This document shows positions 36,325-41,195 of a DNA stretch of 41,195 nt, piece by piece. The stretch comes from an uncultured Campylobacterales bacterium (lineage in GTDB: Bacteria; Campylobacterota; Campylobacteria; Campylobacterales; Sulfurimonadaceae). Both the position numbers and the translations under genes were made by a program. How positions within the stretch are numbered: position 1 is the first letter of the stretch; each line of letters begins with the position of its first letter. The DNA lies in NCBI GenBank assembly GCA_903892995.1, contig CAITKP010000088.1, positions 1 to 41,195 on the forward strand. The letters run 5' to 3'. The notes under the pieces are model-generated. The model was not told where the DNA came from, ran no database searches, and was given only the letters and a program-made list of their open reading frames with translations.

Positions 36325-38282
36325 TGTCAGAAAATGTAAAACCAGTTTTTCAACCAAATAAAGAGTTCGCAGCAACTGCAAGAATAAAAAATATGTGTGA
36401 ATATCAGGCGTTGCAAGATGCAGCAATGGAAGATTATGAAGGTTTTTGGGGAAATTACGCAAAAGAGAAACTCACTTGGATTGAACCTTTTACAAAAACA
36501 TTGGATGAGAGTAATTTTCCTTTTGTTAAATGGTTTGAGGGTGGAAAACTAAACGTTGCTGCTCAATGTATTGATCGCCATTTAGACACGCGTAAAAATA
36601 AAGCGGCTATTATATTTGAAGGTGATAGAGGTGACAAACAAATCATCACATATTTAGAGCTTTACTATAACGTAAACCGTTTTTCAAACCTACTCAAAAA
36701 TGAGTTTGGTGTAAAAAAAGGTGACCGTGTTGTTATCTATATGCCAATGATCCCTGAAGCTGCGTATGCAATGCTTGCATGTGCTAGAATCGGTGCTATT
36801 CACTCTATCGTATTTGGTGGTTTTTCGGCTGAAGCACTGCGTGATAGAATCGCTGATGCAGAGGCAAAAGTGGTTATTACAGCAGATGGTGCATTTAGAA
36901 AAGATAAACCATATATGCTTAAACCTGTTGTTGATGAGGCACTTACTGGTGAGACTCCTGTTGAAAAAGTTTTAGTTGTTGAGAGAAATGGCGAAGATGT
37001 GACTTGGGTTGCTGGGCGTGACTACTCTTACAATGAACTTATCAAGCACCAAAGCGTTACATGTGAGGCAGAAGTGATGGATGCTGAAGATCCACTTTTC
37101 TTGCTTTACACTTCAGGTTCAACTGGAAAACCAAAAGGTGTCCAACATAACTCTGCTGGATACATCCTTTGGGCGCAGATGACTATGGAATGGGTATTTG
37201 ATGTAAAAGAGAATGACACTTACTGGTGTACAGCGGATGTTGGCTGGATTACAGGTCATACATACATTGTTTATGGACCACTTGCGATGGGTGCTACAAC
37301 TGTAATGTTTGAGGGTGTACCAACTTATCCAGATGCTGGTCGTCCTTGGAAAATGGTAGAAGAGTATAAGATCAACCAATTCTATACAGCTCCAACAGCA
37401 ATTCGTGTACTGCACAAAATGGGTGAAGAGGAGCCTGCAAAATATGACCTTTCTTCACTAAAAGTTCTTGGAACAGTTGGCGAGCCAATAGATCCTCCAG
37501 CGTGGAAATGGTACTATGAAGCAGTTGGTGGAAGTAAATGTGCGATCGTGGATACGTACTGGCAAACAGAAACTGGCGGACATATCGTTTCTCCACTTCC
37601 AGGTGCTACACCGATCAAACCAGCATGTGCGACATTCCCGCTTCCAGGGATTATGGCTGAGATTTTAGATCCTCAAACGGGTGAAAAAGTTGGAGTAGAT
37701 GAGGGTGGTTATATGTGTGTGACGCGTCCTTGGCCTTCAATGATCCGCGGAATTTGGGGTGATCCTGAGCGTTTTGTAAAATCATACTTTGGTGATGTGA
37801 AAAAAGATGGTAAAGCAGTTTACTTTACAGGCGATGGTGCAAACTATGATGCTGATGGATACATCACGATCACAGGTCGTACAGATGATGTTATCAATGT
37901 TTCAGGTCACAGAATGGGAACAGCTGAAGTTGAAGCTGCGATCAAAAAACACCCAAATGTCGCAGAAGTTGCAGTTGTTGGAAAACCTCACGAAATCAAA
38001 GGCGAGGGAATCTTTGCTTATGTTGTTTTAAAATCTGACAGCGGTGTGGCAGATGAGCTTGAAGAGTATAAATCAATCAATAAAGTGATTCAAAAGGAGA
38101 TCGGTAATATCGCTCTATGTGATGATATCGTTTTTGCTCCAGGACTTCCTAAAACACGTTCTGGAAAAATTATGCGTCGTATTTTACGCTCAATCGCAAA
38201 AGGTGAGGCGATCACACAAGATATCTCAACTCTTGAAGACCCAAGCATTGTTGCAAAAATTGAAACGATGGTCAAAGGTTAA
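36324..38282 (+). CDS. acs: Acetyl-CoA synthetase
   Basis: The 652-aa enzyme has the full ANL-family set: P-loop [14 protein letters not shown], the [18 protein letters not shown] and [18 protein letters not shown] core motifs, hinge [20 protein letters not shown], and the C-terminal acetylation/catalytic lysine block [14 protein letters not shown]. It activates acetate to acetyl-CoA via acetyl-AMP. It is the last gene of the operon and is followed by a strong hairpin terminator. One single-mismatch palindrome (TTACATGTGA) is at 37057-37066. Confidence 0.97.
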   Translation: MSENVKPVFQPNKEFAATARIKNMCEYQALQDAAMEDYEGFWGNYAKEKLTWIEPFTKTLDESNFPFVKWFEGGKLNVAAQCIDRHLDTRKNKAAIIFEGDRGDKQIITYLELYYNVNRFSNLLKNEFGVKKGDRVVIYMPMIPEAAYAMLACARIGAIHSIVFGGFSAEALRDRIADAEAKVVITADGAFRKDKPYMLKPVVDEALTGETPVEKVLVVERNGEDVTWVAGRDYSYNELIKHQSVTCEAEVMDAEDPLFLLYTSGSTGKPKGVQHNSAGYILWAQMTMEWVFDVKENDTYWCTADVGWITGHTYIVYGPLAMGATTVMFEGVPTYPDAGRPWKMVEEYKINQFYTAPTAIRVLHKMGEEEPAKYDLSSLKVLGTVGEPIDPPAWKWYYEAVGGSKCAIVDTYWQTETGGHIVSPLPGATPIKPACATFPLPGIMAEILDPQTGEKVGVDEGGYMCVTRPWPSMIRGIWGDPERFVKSYFGDVKKDGKAVYFTGDGANYDADGYITITGRTDDVINVSGHRMGTAEVEAAIKKHPNVAEVAVVGKPHEIKGEGIFAYVVLKSDSGVADELEEYKSINKVIQKEIGNIALCDDIVFAPGLPKTRSGKIMRRILRSIAKGEAITQDISTLEDPSIVAKIETMVKG

Positions 38283-38295
38283 TTCAAATTTCTAT

Positions 38296-38328
38296 CTTAC
38301 ATGTAAGCTAAAAAAGGCTTACATGTAA
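38296..38328. repeat. Two palindromes in the acs-pyrF gap
   Basis: CTTACATGTAAG (38296-38307) and TTACATGTAA (38319-38328) are 22 bases apart. With flanking C and G the first 13 bases are the reverse complement of most of the second, so the pair can also form a ~12-bp stem with a TAAAAAAG-type loop. The second copy lies within the terminator stem and loop. Confidence 0.8.
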
Positions 38329-38356
38329 ACTGCACCTTGCGGGTATAAGCCTTTTT
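38311..38356 (+). terminator. Rho-independent terminator of the acetate operon
   Basis: AAAAAGGCTTA (38311-38321) pairs perfectly with TAAGCCTTTTT (38346-38356), an 11-bp stem that ends in a T-run and starts in an A-run. It could therefore work in both directions. The loop of 24 bases contains most of a TTACATGTAA palindrome. Confidence 0.75.
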
Positions 38357-38369
38357 ACCCCACAAATGT

Positions 38370-38375
38370 TATAAT
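38370..38375 (+). promoter_or_regulatory. Promoter -10 box of pyrF
   Basis: TATAAT is preceded by TGT, an extended -10 (TGT-TATAAT), 32 bases upstream of the pyrF start and just downstream of the acs terminator. Confidence 0.6.
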
Positions 38376-38407
38376 CCTTCTATTAAAAATCACTACAAAG
38401 AGAAACT

Positions 38408-39091
38408 ATGCAACTATGTATCGCCCTTGACCTCCCAACAAAAGAGGAGAATTTAGCACTTGTAGAAAAATTAAAAGAGTTTGATGTTTGGCTTAAAGTT
38501 GGATTTCGCTCTTATATTCGTGATGGTAAAGAGTTTATAGAAGCCATCAAAGCAATCAATCCTGATTTTAAAATCTTTTTAGACCTCAAACTCTACGATA
38601 TCCCAAACACGATGGCAGATGCGGCCGAATCTATCATGGGACTTGGCGTGGATATGTTCAATGTTCATGCAAGTGCTGGGAAAAAAGCGATGAGTACAGT
38701 GATGAAAAGATTAGAAAAGTATGAAAACCGTCCGATAGTTTTGGCGGTTACTGCGCTTACTTCATTTAATGAAGAGGATTTTGCATATATTTATAACACT
38801 GAGCTTGCAAAAAAAGCGGACAGATTTGCTGAAGATGCTTATGAGAGCGGTTTGGACGGCGTTGTGTGCAGTGCGTTTGAGAGTTATTCTATTAAAAATC
38901 TTACATCTGAAAAATTTATGACCTTAACTCCGGGTATTCGTCCCTTTGGTGAAGATGCCGGAGATCAAGAGCGTGTTGCAGATATAGATTTTGCACACTC
39001 TGCGCTGGTAGATTTCATTGTAGTTGGACGTCCAATCTATCAAGCTGAAAATCCAAGTGAAGTTGTAGCAAAGATATTGGAGAAACTTTAA
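38408..39091 (+). CDS. pyrF: Orotidine 5'-phosphate decarboxylase
   Basis: The 227-aa TIM-barrel protein begins with IALDLPTKEE (substrate Asp) and has the catalytic K-x-x-D cluster in FLDLKLYDIPNTM. A phosphate loop near LTPGIRPFGEDAGDQERV and the C-terminal DFIVVGRPIYQA are also present. It converts OMP to UMP, the last step of pyrimidine synthesis. AAAGAGA precedes the ATG. It is transcribed as its own unit between the acetate operon terminator and the convergent small gene at 39113. Confidence 0.96.
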   Translation: MQLCIALDLPTKEENLALVEKLKEFDVWLKVGFRSYIRDGKEFIEAIKAINPDFKIFLDLKLYDIPNTMADAAESIMGLGVDMFNVHASAGKKAMSTVMKRLEKYENRPIVLAVTALTSFNEEDFAYIYNTELAKKADRFAEDAYESGLDGVVCSAFESYSIKNLTSEKFMTLTPGIRPFGEDAGDQERVADIDFAHSALVDFIVVGRPIYQAENPSEVVAKILEKL

Positions 39092-39112
39092 TCTCACTCT
39101 ATAACAAGGCTC

Positions 39113-39553
39113 TTAGATCGCTATTTTATTAAAGTAAGCATCATTTTGAAGATAGATATTTGCAATTTTTTGTTTTTGTACATCAAACTTCGTCTCACCG
39201 AGGTTTGGTGTGAGCGCTTGTGTGTATTTAGAAAAAACATTTATTTTATTTATAGGTGTTGTATAACTTTGCGATCTTTTTTTTAAAATATCAAAATTGC
39301 TTACATGGTAGCTTTCTTCGAGAGTTTGAGAGATCTCTGGATCTTTTGGAGTGTACATACGAAGTTTATTGAAAAAAGTGCTCTCTTTGTTTACATAATC
39401 TACAGGAAACGATTTGTTAAATGTGTATGTTTCGAGTTGTTTTGAAGCAAGAACCTCTTTAAAATCACTACTAGATTTGAGAATTGTAGAGCTTTGCTGC
39501 TTACTATATGGTCGGATGGAATCGATATAAGTGTTAAAAGATGATATGTACAT
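39113..39553 (-). CDS. Unrecognised small protein
   Basis: From the ATG at 39553 this is a 146-aa protein beginning MYISSFNTYIDSIRPYSKQQ. It has no signal peptide, is rich in Ser, Lys, Tyr and Phe, and contains repeated-looking S/T-K-rich segments (SSSDFKEVLASK, KKRSQSYTTPINK). I do not recognise a family. Short Ser-rich proteins with such N-termini occur near flagellar or surface genes in relatives, but that is a vague recollection. Other starts at 39577 and 39625 are possible; the latter overlaps the dbpA start codon. The open frame extends to 40027 but that part is antisense to dbpA and not credible. It is convergent with pyrF. Confidence 0.55.
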   Translation of the reverse strand: MYISSFNTYIDSIRPYSKQQSSTILKSSSDFKEVLASKQLETYTFNKSFPVDYVNKESTFFNKLRMYTPKDPEISQTLEESYHVSNFDILKKRSQSYTTPINKINVFSKYTQALTPNLGETKFDVQKQKIANIYLQNDAYFNKIAI

Positions 39554-39598
39554 AAAGTATGTGATAGCATAATCCATGCCAAAAATTTTATATGATGC

Positions 39599-39604
39599 TA
39601 TACT
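39599..39604 (+). promoter_or_regulatory. Candidate -10 box of dbpA
   Basis: TATACT lies 19 bases before the ATG at 39624, in the gap between dbpA and the divergent small gene. AAAAAGA (39611-39617) is a possible ribosome-binding site. Confidence 0.35.
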
Positions 39605-39623
39605 GTCATAAAAAAGATTGAAC

Positions 39624-41000
39624 ATGCCAGATAACAGCTTCTCTTCATTACATGTAAACAAAAAACTCTTGGAAAATATTGATTCACTCGGTTTTTCCTC
39701 TATGACACCTGTCCAACAAAAAGCGATTCCTATTATTTTAGAGGGCTCAGATTTGATTGCAAAATCAAAAACTGGAAGCGGAAAAACGATTGCCTTTGGA
39801 ATAGGAATATTGCAAAGTCTTGATGTAAAAAAATTTAATATACAGTTTTTAGTCATCTGCCCAACCCGTGAACTATGTGAACAAGTGGCTACAGAGCTAA
39901 GAAAACTCGCGCGCCTAGAGCATAATGTGAAAATAGTCACAATATATGGCGGAGAATCTTTGGGTAACCAAAGACGCTCACTTGAAAAAGGTGCACATAT
40001 AGTTGTAGGAACTCCAGGGCGTATCATCGACCATATAGGAAAAGAGAGTATTGATCTAAGTCATATTCAAATATTGGTTTTAGATGAAGCCGATAGAATG
40101 CTTGATATGGGCTTTTATGATGATATCTCCTACATCAAAACAAAACTGCCATCAAAACTACAAACTCTACTTTTTTCAGCGACCTATCCAGATGATATAA
40201 AAAACCTTGTTGCCAAAGTGATGCATGATCCAAAAACAGTAACAATAGAAGAGGATAATGAGGGGTACTTAAAACAGCTTACATGTAAAGTAAATAAAGA
40301 GGAAAAATATGAAACACTAAAAACTATTCTTTATTCCTATAGACCAGATTCGGTTATTATCTTTTGTAACACCAAAGTAGATGTTGAAGAGGTGACGCAT
40401 AAGTTATATAGTGATGGGTTTGATACTGAGTATCTTCATGGAGGCTTGGAGCAAAATATCAGAAATGAGATGCTGCTTATGTTCGCCAATAAAAGCATAC
40501 CGATTTTAGTAACAACAAATCTTGCAGCTCGTGGGATAGATATCAAAGATATATCATTAGTGATCAATTATGATCTACCACAAGATAAAGAGGTTTATCT
40601 CCATAGAGTTGGAAGAACAGCAAGAGCTGGAGATGAAGGTATAAGTATAAGTCTTTACAGTCAAAATGATATAAATCAATTAGATGCAATTAAAGAGCTA
40701 GTAAAAACAGATATAGAAGAGATAGATTTAAAAACGCTTACATATGAGAGCAAAAAACCTCTTTTGGCAAAATATACAACACTCCATCTCTTAGCTGGAA
40801 AAAAAGAGAAGATAAGAGCTGGAGATATTGTAGGAACATTTATAAAAACACTAGGATTAGATAAAGATTGCATAGGAAATATAGATATTTTACAAAAAGA
40901 CTCCTATGTTGCAATAAAAAATGATTGCAATATTGAGAGAATATTGAAACTAAAAGAGATAAATATTAAAGCAAAACGCGTAAGAATCTTCATATTATAA
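39624..41000 (+). CDS. dbpA: DEAD-box RNA helicase DbpA
   Basis: The ~458-aa helicase has the Q-motif region FSSMTPVQQKAIP, motif I SKTGSGKT, Ia PTRELCEQ, II LDEADRMLDMGF, III FSATYP, and C-terminal motifs ARGIDI and HRVGRTARAG. The last ~75 residues (TTLHLLAGKKEKIRAGDIVG ... KAKRVRIFIL) match the DbpA RNA-binding domain, which in E. coli targets hairpin 92 of 23S rRNA during large-subunit assembly. An in-frame TTG at 39618 could add two residues. It is followed within 75 bases by an rRNA operon promoter, a fitting neighbour. It has two palindromes (39648 in LHV frame, 40279 in LTCK frame). Confidence 0.9.
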   Translation: MPDNSFSSLHVNKKLLENIDSLGFSSMTPVQQKAIPIILEGSDLIAKSKTGSGKTIAFGIGILQSLDVKKFNIQFLVICPTRELCEQVATELRKLARLEHNVKIVTIYGGESLGNQRRSLEKGAHIVVGTPGRIIDHIGKESIDLSHIQILVLDEADRMLDMGFYDDISYIKTKLPSKLQTLLFSATYPDDIKNLVAKVMHDPKTVTIEEDNEGYLKQLTCKVNKEEKYETLKTILYSYRPDSVIIFCNTKVDVEEVTHKLYSDGFDTEYLHGGLEQNIRNEMLLMFANKSIPILVTTNLAARGIDIKDISLVINYDLPQDKEVYLHRVGRTARAGDEGISISLYSQNDINQLDAIKELVKTDIEEIDLKTLTYESKKPLLAKYTTLHLLAGKKEKIRAGDIVGTFIKTLGLDKDCIGNIDILQKDSYVAIKNDCNIERILKLKEINIKAKRVRIFIL

Positions 41001-41013
41001 GAAATTCAAATCA

Positions 41014-41047
41014 AAATGTGAAGATTTTTAACAAATTTTTCACTTTT
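41014..41047 (+). terminator. Probable terminator of dbpA
   Basis: AAAATGTGAA (41014-41023 region) pairs with TTCACTTTTT (41039-41048 region) with one mismatch and a 15-16 base AT-rich loop, ending in a T-run. The stem is AT-rich and so weaker than the acs terminator. Confidence 0.45.
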
Positions 41048-41070
41048 TCAAAATTTCTTTCAAAAACCCC

Positions 41071-41099
41071 TTGACATTGATTTCTGATTTGTCTATAAT
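41071..41099 (+). promoter_or_regulatory. Strong consensus promoter of an rRNA operon
   Basis: TTGACA (41071-41076), a 17-base spacer and TATAAT (41094-41099) form an exact sigma-70 consensus, the only one in the window. An AT-rich stretch with A and T tracts precedes it (41001-41068), resembling an UP element. The downstream sequence looks like an rRNA leader. Confidence 0.85.
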
Positions 41100-41195
41100 T
41101 CCCGTCCACAAACGATGAGACCTTAAGTTAAGGCCTTGAGAGACGACGTCTTTCTAGTTTGAGATCATTGAAAACTAAGCAAGTAGATAACAAGA
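41100..41195 (+). other. Leader of an rRNA operon (16S gene beyond the right edge)
   Basis: The transcript would begin around 41106. The leader contains a small inverted repeat CCTTAA-G-TTAAGG (41121-41133), the palindromes AAGGCCTT and GACGTC, and GATCATTGAAAACTAAGCAA, a stretch I recall from rRNA leaders and spacers of Campylobacterota. No part of mature 16S rRNA is visible yet. Confidence 0.65.

Larger units (their letters stand above)
3317..40288. repeat. Dispersed iterated palindrome TTACATGTAA (21 exact copies)
   Basis: Exact copies start at 3317, 5498, 8498, 8720, 11386, 14476, 14502, 19820, 19991, 23737, 26888, 27005, 27095, 27759, 28143, 29187, 35237, 38297, 38319, 39648 and 40279. 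Eleven are extended to CTTACATGTAAG, with a further tendency to a final C. Six single-mismatch copies were noticed (5256, 8665, 20837, 22826, 30105 and 37057). Sixteen exact copies lie in genes, twelve read as L-H-V and four as L-T-C-K. Five are intergenic. None occurs in 14513-19819 (mipA-like, mreC, mreB, clpX, lpxA, fabZ) or in the porin/actP genes. Confidence 0.9.

Noticed and set aside
5256-37066. Single-mismatch palindromes as functional copies
   Set aside because: About six were seen, close to a chance count for all one-base variants, so they are noted but not counted.
39626-40027. Open frame upstream of the small gene at 39113-39553, giving a 304-aa protein
   Set aside because: It is exactly antisense to the conserved 5' part of dbpA, and its composition reads as the complement of helicase motifs.
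1-41195. tRNA genes, CRISPR arrays, prophage or toxin-antitoxin genes
   Set aside because: I scanned the gaps on both strands and saw no tRNA-like cloverleaf, spaced repeats or such genes; no gene-free stretch exceeds 300 bases apart from the pseudogene at 23749-24813.

Overview
The window looks like a piece of chromosome from a Campylobacterota (Epsilonproteobacteria) bacterium of the Sulfurimonas/Sulfuricurvum type. The base composition is AT-rich and genes are packed tightly, with many ATGA-type overlaps. The gene order fabZ-lpxA-clpX-mreB-mreC followed by carB is one I recall from Campylobacter relatives. A CetA/CetB-like energy-taxis pair, a BatB/BatC fusion, and a short Sua5/YrdC-like protein point the same way. 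This assignment comes from gene content and memory, not from a database search.

Layout: (1) 1-3027 is an accessory edge. The end of an IS256-type insertion sequence has cut a 7TMR-DISM sensor gene next to its response regulator, and a divergent PAS protein plus chemoreceptor (CetB/CetA-like) follow. (2) 3030-4742 encodes a two-domain acyltransferase resembling the bifunctional ornithine-lipid synthase OlsF. (3) 4800-14387, read leftwards, is a probable eight-gene operon: carB, a Sua5-like gene, ygiB, ygiC, a TlpA-like thioredoxin, batA, batBC and batD. (4) 14534-21774, also leftwards, is a housekeeping cluster: ppiB, a small Cys-containing unknown, queH, fabZ, lpxA, clpX, mreB, mreC and a MipA-like outer membrane protein. 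(5) 21854-23727 is a histidine kinase/response regulator pair, followed by a decayed PAS-GGDEF-EAL pseudogene. (6) 24810-30371 holds an AraC/GyrI-like regulator divergent from a four-gene AaeAB-type efflux system. (7) 30490-38282 is an acetate operon: porin, yjcH, actP, DUF294/CBS protein, DnaQ-like exonuclease and acs. (8) 38408-41195 holds pyrF, a small unknown gene, dbpA, and the strong promoter and leader of an rRNA operon whose structural genes lie beyond the right edge.

The most striking signal is not a gene. The palindrome TTACATGTAA occurs 21 times exactly, eleven of them as CTTACATGTAAG, where a base-composition model predicts well under one. It lies inside genes on both strands and in intergenic gaps, where it twice occurs as a close pair, one pair overlapping a terminator. 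Inside genes it is read only as L-H-V or L-T-C-K, because the third frame is a stop. I do not know a description of this element. It behaves like a highly iterated palindrome, a DNA-uptake signal or a chromosome-organisation site. Other points worth a look are a 10-bp direct repeat at one-helical-turn spacing beside the orphaned response regulator, an OmpV/MipA gene translationally coupled to mreC, two genes that look leaderless, and a QueH protein with a large unexplained C-terminal half.
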